Shown: piece after piece, positions 9,740 through 19,990 of the stretch | How the letters are laid out: the number at the start of each line of letters is the position of its first letter | How positions within the stretch are numbered: the stretch's first letter is position 1 | Assembly (NCBI RefSeq): GCF_902806315.1 | Contig: NZ_CADCWD010000091.1 | Span: 1 to 38,187 of the forward strand | Length of the DNA stretch: 38,187 bases | Direction of reading: 5' to 3' | Source of the DNA: an uncultured Sphingosinicella sp. | Lineage (GTDB): Bacteria > Pseudomonadota > Alphaproteobacteria > Sphingomonadales > Sphingomonadaceae | Made by a program: the position numbers and the translations under genes | Notes under the pieces: generated by a model | Databases searched by the model: none | The model's input: the letters and a program-made list of their open reading frames with translations, nothing else | Told to the model about the DNA's origin: nothing

Positions 9740-9740
<1 letters not shown>
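9477..9740 (-). CDS. Small protein of unknown function inside the gat operon
   Basis: 87-residue ORF lying between gatA and gatB. Its ATG shares one base with the gatA stop codon (TGATG at 9742-9738), and its own TGA overlaps the gatB start by 8 bases, so all three should be translationally coupled. The protein looks soluble and mostly helical: [27 protein letters not shown] followed by a helix with [18 protein letters not shown] and a charged C terminus. I recognise no family. It cannot be a frame shadow, because the other frames here belong to no gene over most of its length. Whether it binds GatCAB or is only a passenger is unknown. Confidence 0.78.
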
Positions 9741-11220
<1,480 letters not shown>

Positions 11221-11221
<1 letters not shown>

Positions 11222-11508
11222 CACTCGATCACCTTGGGAACGGCGAAGAAGCCGTGTTCGGCGAGCGGTGCGTTCTTCAGCACGGCGTCGCGCCTGTCCC
11301 CATCCGTGACGACGTCGGCGCGCATGCGGAGCTGATTGGGTATCACCGCGGTCATCGGCTCGACGCCCGTGACATCCACCTCCTGCAGTTGCTCGATCCA
11401 GCCGAGGATGTTGTTCAGCTCTGGCACCAGCGCTTCGACTTCCCCGTCGCTGACGGCGATGCGGGCGAGCTTGGCGATATGGCGTACGGTGGCGGTATCG
11501 ACGGACAT
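11221..11508 (-). CDS. gatC: Asp-tRNA(Asn)/Glu-tRNA(Gln) amidotransferase subunit C
   Basis: 95-residue subunit that wraps around GatA and GatB and stabilises the heterotrimer. The N terminus [19 protein letters not shown] is the family signature, followed by [23 protein letters not shown] and the C-terminal [22 protein letters not shown]. It is the first gene of the gat operon; its stop overlaps the gatA start. Length and sequence are normal. Confidence 0.95.
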
Positions 11509-11569
11509 GCGGACCTTGTGTGGAGGGTCGTTAACGACAGCCGCCCGCTAGCATCCACCTGCCAGGGCT

Positions 11570-13297
11570 TCAAGGAAGAGGTTCGAGCGCGGAGCCCACC
11601 GGTCGTCCCGCGACGAAGACCTGACGTCGTTGAACCGTCCTTACCTCCACTTGCCCGGCCATGAATGCGCGGCGCTGGGCGAGGGTTTCCGAAGGGCTGT
11701 TCAGCACGGTATCGGTGCCGCCAGTCGGAACAGCGCGCCAGAAGCCCTTGGGATCGACCGCGAGACGAATGACGGCAAGGCCGCACTCAGCACAGGCAAG
11801 GCCCACCGCCACGGCTTCGCGCGTCCCCGGCCGCCAGACGAGCGTGCAGGGGCCGGACGCGCAGGTGCGCGACTGCGAAAGAGCGAGGCGGAGGTCGGCA
11901 GGGACTGGCGCAGGCGCCGGCAAGACTCGCAAATTGCGCGCGAGCTTGCGGCCGTTGACGTTCGCCCTCATCTCCTCGGCCGCGGCCCAGCGGTTGTTCA
12001 TTGCGAGCGCTCGTGCCGCCAGCGGACGCAGGGCCGGCGCGCCCGACTGGCCGATGCGATCGAGGGCGCGCCGGCCAGTCGGACCGAAATCGAAGCGGAG
12101 CGCCGCCCAGTCGAATTCGTCGGCCTTGATCTTGCCGGATTCAAGGCGCGCAATTTGATCGCGCGTCGAGATGGCGCCGAAGTCGACGAGCGGCGTCGCC
12201 AGCAGGAGCGCGAGAGCGGAGATTGCGAGCGCCAGCTTCACGTTGGCGGGGCGGACTCGATCGGACCAGGCCAGCCGCCCGCGCACGACATTCCAGGCAT
12301 AAGTGAGCGAGACCGCGAGAATGGCGAGAACGAAGGTGGCCGCCCATAACCGCTCGGGCGTGAAGCCATATTGATCGATCCGCAGCCAGGTCGAGATCGC
12401 CGCCACAATCGCGAGCGGCGCCATCACGGTGCCGAGAGCCATGGCGGAGAGGCGGAGCACCCTCCCCTTCGCCTCTTCCTCGGCCGAATTGCCAATCACC
12501 GCGTTGGCGAGCAGGAATGCGCCCACGGTCGCGATCAGCAGGATCGGCGTCGTGGAGGTGGTCTTCTCCCACAGCGGCTCCAGGCCGGTGAAAGGCAGCG
12601 CCAGCACGAACAGCACCAGACCAAGCGCGAGCACCGGCGCGAGCACCGAGAGCACGGTCGTCACGACCCGCTGCAGCAGCCCGAGCACCTTGTCCCGGTC
12701 GCGCAGCAGCCCGATCGCGGCGCCCAGCGCCGCGCCGAGGATCGCGGCATTGAACCAGCTCTTGCGCAGAGCATCGCGAAGAAGGTCGATGCCGATCAGG
12801 TGGAACAGCTCGGCGAGGAGCTGGGCGAGCAACCAAGAGATGAGCACGAAGGCGCAGGCGGCGAACCAGAGGACGATGTTGGTCCAGGCATGAGCATGGA
12901 TCGCAGCGGGGTCGAGGTGCCGCCGTCCTTCGTCGCGAACCGACTGGAACAAGGGGGCGGCGATCGCGACCACAAGCAGCGCCGCGAAGATCCGCCACTC
13001 ATTTCCCGCCGGCCACCCGTCCGGGCTGCCGTTCCAGTAGAAGATCGAAGCGACCAGCAATCCGGCCGCCGCCGCGAAGGCGAGCGACCAGAGTGGTCGC
13101 ACTCGCTCCAGGGTGAAGGCGAAGCTGAGGCCCGCGACGGCCATGAAGGAAGCGGCGCTCGTCCGCAGCGGATCCTCGCTCCACGCGGCGCCATCGGTGA
13201 GCACCGCATCGCACAGCATTGCCAGGGCCGCTCCGAGCAAGGCCAGCCCCGCCGCCCGCAATGGCCACGGCTCGTGATCCGCCACCTTGTCCGTCAT
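11570..13297 (-). CDS. DUF4153 multi-pass membrane protein
   Basis: 575-residue inner-membrane protein. The first about 370 residues contain ten or more hydrophobic segments (for example GLALLGAALAMLCDAVL, LLVASIFYW, IFAALLVVAIAAPLF, ILGAALGAAIGLL, VLAPVLALGLVLFVLALPF), and the loop RIDQYGFTPERLWA is the recognisable DUF4153 motif. The last about 190 residues are soluble with several cysteines (RTCASGPCTLVW, GLACAECGL). The start at 13297 is chosen because GGGGAGG lies about 7 bases upstream. It is transcribed alone, toward gatC. Function is unknown. Confidence 0.85.
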   Translation of the reverse strand: MTDKVADHEPWPLRAAGLALLGAALAMLCDAVLTDGAAWSEDPLRTSAASFMAVAGLSFAFTLERVRPLWSLAFAAAAGLLVASIFYWNGSPDGWPAGNEWRIFAALLVVAIAAPLFQSVRDEGRRHLDPAAIHAHAWTNIVLWFAACAFVLISWLLAQLLAELFHLIGIDLLRDALRKSWFNAAILGAALGAAIGLLRDRDKVLGLLQRVVTTVLSVLAPVLALGLVLFVLALPFTGLEPLWEKTTSTTPILLIATVGAFLLANAVIGNSAEEEAKGRVLRLSAMALGTVMAPLAIVAAISTWLRIDQYGFTPERLWAATFVLAILAVSLTYAWNVVRGRLAWSDRVRPANVKLALAISALALLLATPLVDFGAISTRDQIARLESGKIKADEFDWAALRFDFGPTGRRALDRIGQSGAPALRPLAARALAMNNRWAAAEEMRANVNGRKLARNLRVLPAPAPVPADLRLALSQSRTCASGPCTLVWRPGTREAVAVGLACAECGLAVIRLAVDPKGFWRAVPTGGTDTVLNSPSETLAQRRAFMAGQVEVRTVQRRQVFVAGRPVGSALEPLP

Positions 13298-13405
13298 GCC
13301 CGGCCTCCCCATTCAAGTGTCCGATGATGTTACGCACCCGCCACGGGTTGCAAGCCCACCTGCCATGCCTTTGTGCAGCGGCGATGAAGTTCCGGAGGAG
13401 TTTAG

Positions 13406-14533
13406 ATGCCCGCACGCCGTTTCCTGTGGATTGTGGCTGGCATCGTCATGCTGTTCGTGCTCGCGGCCGTCGGCTATCGATTGTTCGAGAAGCAGCTCTT
13501 CAAATACACCATGGTCCCGACCGTCGCCTTCGAGCAACCGGCGGCAAAGATCCCGGAGCTGGACTATAAGGATCGGGGCCTGTGGATCGCACGGCCCGAC
13601 CGCGCCGACAATCCAGCCCTTTGGACTCCGACCGGCTTCACGCCCTCTCCTGCCCCTGCTCAGAAGGCCGCGATATTTTTCATTCATCCGACCTCCTTCC
13701 TCGAGACGTCGCGGTGGAATGCGGAGATCGACCACGCGGAATCTCAGCAGCGGGCGCGCCTTTTCGTCCAGCACCAGGCGAGCGCGTTCAACGGGGTCGG
13801 CGACATCTGGGCGCCCAAATACCGGCAAGCCACCTTTGGCGCGTTCCTGACCACTCAGGCGGATGCGGAGAAGGCCCTCGCCTTCGCCTATCGCGACGTG
13901 CTCGCCGCCTTCGAGGAATTCCTGAGGCAGGCCCCGGAAGACCGCCCAATCATTCTTGCCGCGCACAGCCAGGGCAGCCTGCATCTGACGCGGCTGCTCC
14001 GGGAGCGCGTGGCGGGAACGCCGCTCGCGAAGCGGATTGCCGCCGCGTACGTGATCGGTTGGCCGATCTCCACCACGGCCGATCTGAAGCTGCTCGGCCT
14101 GCCGGCCTGCGAACGCGCGGGCCAGAGCGGCTGCATCATTGCCTGGCAGAGCTTCAGCGAGCCGGCCGATCCGAAGATGGTGACCGACGTCTATGATGCG
14201 TCCGTCTCCCCGAACGGCGAGCGCCGCGCCGGATCGCCGATGCTCTGCGTCAACCCGATCACGGGAAATGCCGGGGACGAGGCGCCGGCGAGCGGCAATC
14301 TTGGCACGCTCCTTCCCAATGCCGAGCTGACGGAGGCGACGATGCAGGTGGGCGCCGTTCCGGCGCGCTGCGCGGAGAACGGCTTTCTCCTGATCGGCGC
14401 GCAAGAGGCGCTGCCTGAGCTCCCCGCCTATGTGCTGCCGGGCAACAATTACCACGTCTTCGACTATGCCTTGTTCTGGGCGAACATCCGCGCCGACGCC
14501 ACCGCCCGCCTCGCGAGCTTCCGCGGCTCATGA
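13406..14533 (+). CDS. DUF3089 alpha/beta-hydrolase-like protein, membrane anchored
   Basis: 375 residues. A single hydrophobic segment (residues about 6-24) anchors or exports the protein. The remainder matches DUF3089, an alpha/beta hydrolase family: [10 protein letters not shown] near 91-100, [14 protein letters not shown], and the nucleophile elbow AHSQGS with S188. The conserved C-terminal [16 protein letters not shown] is also seen. Such proteins may be lipases or esterases, but no substrate is known. A good Shine-Dalgarno (GAGGAG) precedes the ATG. Its stop overlaps the ruvX start by four bases (ATGA), so it leads an operon with ruvX and probably pyrB. Confidence 0.85.
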   Translation: MPARRFLWIVAGIVMLFVLAAVGYRLFEKQLFKYTMVPTVAFEQPAAKIPELDYKDRGLWIARPDRADNPALWTPTGFTPSPAPAQKAAIFFIHPTSFLETSRWNAEIDHAESQQRARLFVQHQASAFNGVGDIWAPKYRQATFGAFLTTQADAEKALAFAYRDVLAAFEEFLRQAPEDRPIILAAHSQGSLHLTRLLRERVAGTPLAKRIAAAYVIGWPISTTADLKLLGLPACERAGQSGCIIAWQSFSEPADPKMVTDVYDASVSPNGERRAGSPMLCVNPITGNAGDEAPASGNLGTLLPNAELTEATMQVGAVPARCAENGFLLIGAQEALPELPAYVLPGNNYHVFDYALFWANIRADATARLASFRGS

Positions 14534-14991
14534 TCGCGGCGAGCACCTCCGGTTTTCGAGACGCATTGCCGACGGGCGGCCGGCTGCTGGGCCTCGACGT
14601 CGGAACCAAGACTATCGGGGTGGCGCTGTGCGACGCGCAGTGGACGTTCGCCACACCCGCGGAGCTCATCCGCCGCACCAAATTCTCCGCCGACCTGGAG
14701 CGCATGCGCGCGCTCGTCTCCGCCCAGAACGTCTCGGGCTTCGTCGTGGGGCTCCCCCTCAACCTTGACGGCAGCGAGAGCCCCCGCACGCAATCGACCC
14801 GCGCCTTTGCCCGCAACCTCCAGCCGCTCGGCCTTCCAATCTTGCTCTGGGACGAGCGTTGGTCGACGCAGGCCGTCACCCGCACCCTGATCGACGCCGA
14901 CACCACCCGCGCCCGCCGCGCCGAGCTGGTCGACAAGATGGCCGCCGCCTACATCCTGCAAGGGGCGATCGACGCTTTGACGATGGGTTGA
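14530..14991 (+). CDS. ruvX: Putative pre-16S rRNA nuclease / Holliday junction resolvase-like YqgF (RuvX)
   Basis: 153-residue RNase H-fold protein of the YqgF family, which in E. coli completes 5' processing of 16S rRNA and was earlier named for Holliday junction resolution. The first strand [17 protein letters not shown] has the catalytic D23; the family motifs [13 protein letters not shown] and LLWDERWST follow, then [14 protein letters not shown]. The N terminus carries about 15 extra residues. It overlaps the upstream DUF3089 gene and is 21 bases from pyrB; the ruvX-pyrB adjacency is frequent in bacteria. Confidence 0.93.
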   Translation: MIAASTSGFRDALPTGGRLLGLDVGTKTIGVALCDAQWTFATPAELIRRTKFSADLERMRALVSAQNVSGFVVGLPLNLDGSESPRTQSTRAFARNLQPLGLPILLWDERWSTQAVTRTLIDADTTRARRAELVDKMAAAYILQGAIDALTMG

Positions 14992-15012
14992 GCCGAAGCT
15001 AAGCGCCCGCTC

Positions 15013-15954
15013 ATGACCGCCGCGCCCTTCCCTCACCGCCACCTGCTCGGGATCGAGGGGCTTTCGGCCGACGACATCCGCTTCATCCTCGATGAAGCGG
15101 AGCAGTGGGTCGACTTCAACCGCCAACCGCGCAAGCACGACAAGCGCCTTGAAGGCCTGACGCAGTTCAACGTCTTCTTCGAAAATTCGACGAGAACGCT
15201 TTTCTCGTTCGAGGCCGCGGGGAAGAGGCTGGGCGCGACGGTCCTGGATTTCCGCGTCGCCGGCTCAAGCGTCCACAAAGGCGAGAGCCTCATCGACACG
15301 GCGCTGACCCTGGACGCGATGCGTCCGGACGTGATGGTGGTGCGTCATCAGAGCACCGGCGCTCCGGCCGAAGTGGCGGCGGCCGTCGACTGCGCGGTAA
15401 TCAATGCCGGCGACGGCACGGGTGAGCATCCCACCCAGGCCCTGCTGGACGCGTTGACGATCCGGCGAAGGGTCGGCCGGATCGAGGGCCTGAAAGTCGT
15501 CATCTGCGGAGACATCCGCCACAGCCGCGTCGCGAAGTCGAATTTGCTGTCGCTGCCGAGGCTCGGCGCGGAGGTGCGGGTGGCGGGTCCCCCTGAACTG
15601 CTTCCGTCACCGGAGAGCCTGGGCGGCATCCCCGTCTTCAGCGACTTCGACGAGAGCATCGAGGGTGCGGACGTGGTGATGATGCTTCGCATCCAACGCG
15701 AGCGATTGGAGTCCGGCCTCTCCGTCTCGCTTGAGGATTATCACGCCCGCTACGGTTTAACGAGCGAGCGGCTCGCGCGCGCCGCGCCCGATGCCATCGT
15801 CATGCATCCCGGGCCGATGAACAGAGGCGTCGAGATCGATGGTGAGCTGGCGGACGATCGCAGCCGCTCTGCAATTCTGGATCAGGTCGAGATGGGCGTC
15901 GCAGTTCGAATGGCCTGTCTCGACATCCTCACGCGCGAACGGCGCGGCGGATGA
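15013..15954 (+). CDS. pyrB: Aspartate carbamoyltransferase catalytic subunit
   Basis: 313-residue enzyme that joins carbamoyl phosphate and aspartate in the first committed step of pyrimidine synthesis. The carbamoyl-phosphate loop [12 protein letters not shown] has S59-T60-R61-T62. The [12 protein letters not shown] motif, [14 protein letters not shown] and [12 protein letters not shown] are also present. It ends in a convergent arrangement with the TPR/SPOR gene, and a strong hairpin follows the stop at once. No pyrC follows. Confidence 0.97.
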   Translation: MTAAPFPHRHLLGIEGLSADDIRFILDEAEQWVDFNRQPRKHDKRLEGLTQFNVFFENSTRTLFSFEAAGKRLGATVLDFRVAGSSVHKGESLIDTALTLDAMRPDVMVVRHQSTGAPAEVAAAVDCAVINAGDGTGEHPTQALLDALTIRRRVGRIEGLKVVICGDIRHSRVAKSNLLSLPRLGAEVRVAGPPELLPSPESLGGIPVFSDFDESIEGADVVMMLRIQRERLESGLSVSLEDYHARYGLTSERLARAAPDAIVMHPGPMNRGVEIDGELADDRSRSAILDQVEMGVAVRMACLDILTRERRGG

Positions 15955-15986
15955 AAAAGAGCGGCGGCAGGAATACTGCCGCCGCT
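15954..15986 (-). terminator. Intrinsic terminator for the minus-strand SPOR operon
   Basis: Perfect 11-base inverted repeat AGCGGCGGCAG (15960-15970) and CTGCCGCCGCT (15976-15986) with a 5-base loop. Read on the minus strand the stem is followed by a T run (complement of 15958-15954), the classic layout. It lies 24 bases beyond the stop of the TPR/SPOR gene. On the plus strand no T run follows, so any effect on pyrB transcripts would be weaker. Confidence 0.8.
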
Positions 15987-16009
15987 TGATAGCTCAGAGT
16001 TGATTTGGT

Positions 16010-17302
16010 CTAGCCGCGAGCCGTGTGGCGAGCGGCCCATTGCACGGGAGCGTCGCCGGCCCGGGTCCGGACGAAGCAGGCGCCGCCTTTGGCTTTGATC
16101 GATTGGCAGACGCGGGCCGCCTGGCGGGGAGCCTCGAAGCTGCCGACAGAAAGTCGGTGCAACATGGCACGGCCAGGAAGTTTGACGGTGGTGCTGACCG
16201 GCTGCTTGTCCGGGCCGAAGCCGAAGCGCTCCTGCGCCTGGCTCCAGGCGATCTCGACCTGCACCGGGTTCTTATAGGCACCGATCTGGACGACGAAGCG
16301 GCCATTGCCGGCTGGCCGCGCCGCTTCGATGCGGGGCGTCTTGGACGGCGCGAAGGCCGGCAGCGGAGCCAGCGTGACGGGAGCCGGAGCGGCGATCACA
16401 GCCGGCTGCGCCTTCACGAGCGTTTCGGCTGCGGCAGCATATTGCACTTCCGCGGCGACATCCGGTGCGATCGGAACAACGGGCGCCGGAGCAGCGATCA
16501 CGACCGGCGCTTTCGAGACGGGAGCTTCGGCGAACACCGCAGCCTGCGGTTCTTCAGCTGCCAGCGCGAGGCGAACCGGCTGGCCCGGATCTTCGGCCGC
16601 CGTCACGCCCAGCAGCATGGCAACCTGATTGCGGTTGCCGCCGGGGCTGGCGAACTCGGCCCATTGGGCGAGACGCTCGGAAAGGTCCGCGGGCGATACG
16701 TCCTGCGAGGCCGTCACGCGCGCCTTCTGCCAGTCGCCGGCAAGCGCATAAGCGAGCGCGAGGTTCTGGCGGACGCGGCCGGTGGCGTTCGGCTCGCGCG
16801 CGGCGGGCTCGAGCATGGTGATCGCGCGCTGCGGCTGGCCGGCAAGGGCGTAGGCAAGGCCCACGTCGCCGGGCGCGGCAGTTTCGGAAAGCTCGTCCAG
16901 TTCGCCGAGCGCCAGCTGCGTCTTGCCCTGCGCGGTCAGCGCAAGGGCCAGGCTCAACGAAGCGCGCGGGTTGCGCGGATCAAGCGTCAACACATCCGAA
17001 AATGCGCTCTCGGCCGAGATGAAGCGGCCGTTCTTGAGGTAAAGGTCGCCCAGCAGCATCCGGTAGCCGGCATCGCGAGGCGCGAGTTCGACGAGGCGCT
17101 CCGCAAGCGTGAGCGCTTCGGAATGGTTGCCCTGCTGAACGGCGCTCTGGGTGCGCTCATACAACTTCAGCGCATTGCGCTCGGCCACGGGGGTCGCGTC
17201 GAGGGACGCCGTGCGGTCCACGTGGCCGGCAGGCGCGCAGCCCACTACCGTAGTGCCCATGACGAGGCCGGACGCTGCGATCTTGAAAGCGATACTCTTC
17301 AT
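16010..17302 (-). CDS. TPR-repeat lipoprotein with C-terminal SPOR domain
   Basis: 430 residues. A signal peptide with lipobox (MGTTVVGC) gives a lipid-anchored envelope protein. Tetratricopeptide-like repeats span about 35-200 (for example EALTLAERLVELAPRDAGYRMLLGDLYLKNGRFISAESAFSDVL). A variable Ala/Pro/Val-rich linker follows, and the last about 95 residues form a SPOR domain (GRFVVQIGAYKNPVQVEIAW ... HRLSVGSFEAPRQAARVCQSI). SPOR domains bind glycan strands lacking stem peptides at division septa. It is the last gene of the parA-RHH-TPR/SPOR operon. A role at the division site or in a surface apparatus is inferred, not shown. Confidence 0.85.
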   Translation of the reverse strand: MKSIAFKIAASGLVMGTTVVGCAPAGHVDRTASLDATPVAERNALKLYERTQSAVQQGNHSEALTLAERLVELAPRDAGYRMLLGDLYLKNGRFISAESAFSDVLTLDPRNPRASLSLALALTAQGKTQLALGELDELSETAAPGDVGLAYALAGQPQRAITMLEPAAREPNATGRVRQNLALAYALAGDWQKARVTASQDVSPADLSERLAQWAEFASPGGNRNQVAMLLGVTAAEDPGQPVRLALAAEEPQAAVFAEAPVSKAPVVIAAPAPVVPIAPDVAAEVQYAAAAETLVKAQPAVIAAPAPVTLAPLPAFAPSKTPRIEAARPAGNGRFVVQIGAYKNPVQVEIAWSQAQERFGFGPDKQPVSTTVKLPGRAMLHRLSVGSFEAPRQAARVCQSIKAKGGACFVRTRAGDAPVQWAARHTARG

Positions 17303-17316
17303 ATTCGGACTCCTTC

Positions 17317-17961
17317 TCAGCCGCGCTTGCCGAAGCTGGCCGGAACCTGGCCGGCGATTGCGTCGAGCTCGGGCAGCGACGCGAGGAATGATTCGAGGGC
17401 GTCGCTCACGATCTGCTGCGCCGAGCGGTGCGTGACCGCACAAGCAAGGCGGAGCTTCAGGTGGCGCTCGGCATCGAGCCGAAGCGTGAAAGCGGCCCTG
17501 CCCTTGGCGCCCGGCGAACTGCGGGGGCGCGGCGGAAGCTTGACGACCTCAGCCTTGGCCTTGACGACCACCGGCTTGGGCGCCTCGCGCTCCGCCTCTT
17601 CGGCAAAGTTCGCCTCTTCGGCAAAGTCCGCCTCTTCGGCGCGGTCTGCGTCTTCGGCAAAGCTGGCTTCGATCGCCCGCTGCTGCTCCACCACAACCGG
17701 AGGAGACGGTGCGACCGGCTCTTCGAGGACCGGCGAGCGGGGCGCGGGAGTCAGCGCCGAGATCGAGCTCGGCACATGCTCCGGACGCTCTTCGAACGGA
17801 GCCGGCGCGGTCGGCGCGTGGCCGTGCCCCATGTCGTTCCAGCCCAGATCCTCGAGGCCCATGCCCTGGCCGAAGCCCTGCGGGCGCATGGCCGGCTTGG
17901 CAGCGCCCTTGCGAGCGAGGAGACCGGAAGAGAGGGAGGCGAAAGGTTTGGCTTCAGCCAT
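17317..17961 (-). CDS. ParA-partner protein with C-terminal ribbon-helix-helix-like domain
   Basis: 214 residues. Residues 1-95 are low complexity (Pro/Gly/Ala); 101-124 are four short acidic repeats (FAEDADRAEEADFAEEANF...). Residues about 156-196 form a strand then two helices, with TLRLDAERHLKLRLACAV and RSAQQIVSDALESFL, the pattern of a ribbon-helix-helix DNA-binding domain. The gene starts 15 bases after parA, with GGGAGG as ribosome site. ParA ATPases paired with RHH proteins are known in plasmid partition (the delta/omega pair of pSM19035) and in VirC1/VirC2. A partner role is inferred from context and fold only. Confidence 0.72.
   Translation of the reverse strand: MAEAKPFASLSSGLLARKGAAKPAMRPQGFGQGMGLEDLGWNDMGHGHAPTAPAPFEERPEHVPSSISALTPAPRSPVLEEPVAPSPPVVVEQQRAIEASFAEDADRAEEADFAEEANFAEEAEREAPKPVVVKAKAEVVKLPPRPRSSPGAKGRAAFTLRLDAERHLKLRLACAVTHRSAQQIVSDALESFLASLPELDAIAGQVPASFGKRG
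17593..17664 (-). repeat. Four tandem 18-bp repeats in the ParA-partner gene
   Basis: Four consecutive 18-base units (17593-17610, 17611-17628, 17629-17646, 17647-17664), each close to CGCCTCTTCGGCAAAGTC on the plus strand. They are in frame and encode acidic hexapeptides of the form (D/N)FAEEA. The number of units could vary between strains by slippage without breaking the frame. Confidence 0.9.
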
Positions 17962-17975
17962 TTCGAGCCTCCCGC

Positions 17976-18695
17976 TTACTGGCCGGCCACGCGGCGGCCG
18001 AAGCCGCCCGCGGGGCGGGGAGCGGAAGCGTGCAACTGCTGAGCGCCGGGCGCTGCGAAGACGGTGCGGCGGAAATTCTTCTCGAGCCGGTCGGCGATAT
18101 ATTCCCACAGCTCGCGGACCTCGGCGGCCGACTTGCCCTTGGGATCGACTTCCATGACCGTGCGGCCGTCGATCATCGAGGCGGCGAAGTCGGTACGATG
18201 GTGAAGGGTGACCGGCGCGACCGTGCCGTGCTGGGACAGGGCGACCGCGGCCTCGTAGGTGATCTTGGCCTTGGGAGTCGCCGCATTGACGACGAAGATG
18301 AGCGGCTTGCCGGCGCGTTCGCACAGATCGACGGTGGCGCCGACGGCGCGCAGATCGTGCGGTGAAGGCCGAGTCGGGATGACGATCAGCTCCGCCACCT
18401 GGATGACGCTCTGGATCGCCATGGTAATGGCCGGGGGCGTGTCGATGACGGCAAGCTTGAAGCCCTGCTGGCGAAGAACTTCGAGGTCCGCACCGAGGCG
18501 GGCGACGGTTGTCTGCGCAAAAGCGGGCATCTCCGATTCGCGCTCGTTCCACCAGTCGGCGAGCGAGCCCTGCGGGTCGATGTCGATCAGGCAAACCGGT
18601 CCGTAACCGGCAAGCTGGGCCTGAACGGCCAGATGGCCGGACAGGGTGGTCTTGCCCGAACCACCTTTTTGCGACGACAGTGCCAGAACGCGCAT
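17976..18695 (-). CDS. ParA/MinD-family ATPase
   Basis: 239-residue deviant Walker A ATPase. The motif KGGSGKTT lies at 10-17, the second motif DIDPQGSLADWW follows the second strand, and the Walker B-like LAVIDTPPA comes after. These enzymes form ATP-dependent dimers that bind DNA or membranes non-specifically and position chromosomes, plasmids or protein clusters. It is not beside parB, gidA/gidB or an origin, so it is probably an orphan positioning ATPase rather than the chromosomal ParA. The start at 18695 follows a GAGGGGA site; the frame is open a little upstream. It heads an operon with a ribbon-helix-helix-like protein and a TPR/SPOR lipoprotein. Confidence 0.9.
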   Translation of the reverse strand: MRVLALSSQKGGSGKTTLSGHLAVQAQLAGYGPVCLIDIDPQGSLADWWNERESEMPAFAQTTVARLGADLEVLRQQGFKLAVIDTPPAITMAIQSVIQVAELIVIPTRPSPHDLRAVGATVDLCERAGKPLIFVVNAATPKAKITYEAAVALSQHGTVAPVTLHHRTDFAASMIDGRTVMEVDPKGKSAAEVRELWEYIADRLEKNFRRTVFAAPGAQQLHASAPRPAGGFGRRVAGQ

Positions 18696-18746
18696 GTTTT
18701 CCCCTCGGCTCACAGTCCTTCGGCGAGGGAGATGCACTTCGGCCTG

Positions 18747-18761
18747 CTAAAATCTGGTTAA
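18747..18761 (-). promoter_or_regulatory. Candidate CtrA-binding site upstream of parA
   Basis: On the minus strand the sequence reads TTAA-CCAGATT-TTAG, seven of eight positions of the CtrA consensus TTAA-N7-TTAA. It lies about 52 bases before the parA start in the 178-base divergent region shared with the Sel1/SPOR gene. The window also encodes ChpT, so CtrA must exist. A single near match in high-GC DNA is suggestive only. Confidence 0.35.
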
Positions 18762-18873
18762 CCCGCAAGGGCTTCATTTCCCGGCTGGATCGGGAGCGCC
18801 GGCGATTTTATGCTGCCGACCGTCTTACGCCTTTATCAGGTCAAGCGCCGGTCGGACGCCGCGGGAGAAGAAC

Positions 18874-19893
18874 ATGCAGATGATTGGCCGGCACATCCTC
18901 GTCGCGGCGGCGCTTTCGATCATGATCGGCACCACGCCGGCGCTCGCGGACGTAAAGAAGGGCGTCAGCGCTTGGCAAGCTGGCGATTTCGCCTCTGCAG
19001 TGAGGGAATGGCGGCCGCTTGCCGACAAAGGCGACGCCGACGCCCAATTCAACATGGGCCAGGCCTATAAGCTCGGCCGCGGAGCGCCTGCCGACATGAA
19101 GCTCGCACAGAGCTGGTATGAAAAGGCGGCGGCACAGGGCCATGAGCAGGCGCAGGCCAATCTCGGGCTGATCCTGTTCCAGAACGGCAACCGCACCGCG
19201 GCGCTTCCCTGGATCCGCAAGGCGGCGGACCGGGGCGATCCCCGCGCGCAATATGTTCTGGGAACTGCCCTCTTCAACGGCGACGGCATCCCCAAGGATT
19301 GGCCGCGCGCTTATGCCTTGATGAGCAGCTCCGCCGCGCAGGGACTCGCGCCGGCCAAGGCAAGCCTGGTCCAGATGGAAGACTTCGTTCCCGCCGCCGA
19401 CAAGCAGAAGGGCAAGCAGATCGCCCAGCAAATGGCGCAGCGTCTGGTCGAGACGCCACTCAACATGCCCTCCACCCGGCCCACCACTTTGGCGGCGGCA
19501 TCGCCCAAGCCGGCGAGTAAGCCTGCATCGCTTCCAGCCACGCCCAAACCCGCAGCCGACAGGGCGCTCGCGCCTGCCTCCAAGCCGGCGGCGGCGGCCC
19601 AGACGGAAAAGGTCGCCAAGCCGGCTCCCGTGGCAAAGCCCGCAATTTCCGCAGCTGCGGGCGGCCGCTGGCGGGTGCAGCTCGGAGCCTATGACAGCCC
19701 GGCGGCGGCACGAGGCCGGTGGCCGGTGCTCTCCCGCAAGATTGGTGCGCTTGGCGGAATGCAGCCGAGCTACGAGCAGGCGGGCAAGTTCACCCGGCTG
19801 CGCGCGGGCCCCGTTGGAAGCCGCGGCGATGCCGAGAAGCTCTGTGCCGCGGCGCGTTCGGCGGGGCAGGCCTGCTTCGTCGTGGCCCCCTGA
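18874..19893 (+). CDS. Exported Sel1-repeat protein with C-terminal SPOR domain
   Basis: 339 residues. A signal peptide ends near residue 25 (TPALA-D). Three to four Sel1-like repeats span about 27-150, each with the AQFNMGQAYKLGRG or AQANLGLILFQNG pattern. A Pro/Ala/Lys linker (about 195-255) leads to a SPOR domain at the C terminus (GRWRVQLGAYDSPAAARGRW ... FTRLRAGPVGSRGDAEKLC). The protein should be periplasmic and may bind denuded glycans at the septum. It is divergent from parA; its architecture mirrors the TPR/SPOR lipoprotein of the opposite operon. Ribosome site GGGAGAAG precedes the ATG. Confidence 0.87.
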   Translation: MQMIGRHILVAAALSIMIGTTPALADVKKGVSAWQAGDFASAVREWRPLADKGDADAQFNMGQAYKLGRGAPADMKLAQSWYEKAAAQGHEQAQANLGLILFQNGNRTAALPWIRKAADRGDPRAQYVLGTALFNGDGIPKDWPRAYALMSSSAAQGLAPAKASLVQMEDFVPAADKQKGKQIAQQMAQRLVETPLNMPSTRPTTLAAASPKPASKPASLPATPKPAADRALAPASKPAAAAQTEKVAKPAPVAKPAISAAAGGRWRVQLGAYDSPAAARGRWPVLSRKIGALGGMQPSYEQAGKFTRLRAGPVGSRGDAEKLCAAARSAGQACFVVAP

Positions 19894-19990
19894 GCGCCTC
19901 GTAAGTCTTTCTTAGGGCTGTCACTTAACGCAAATTTTCCAGCCACTGCCTTAACTTGCTTCCTCGACAAGGAAGACGGGGACGCGGCAG

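Noticed and set aside
16025-18157. A 710-residue plus-strand frame over the TPR/SPOR and RHH-like genes
   Set aside because: The frame runs antisense through three genes with signal peptide, SPOR and ATPase motifs and is rich in Arg/Gly/Ala as antisense frames are.
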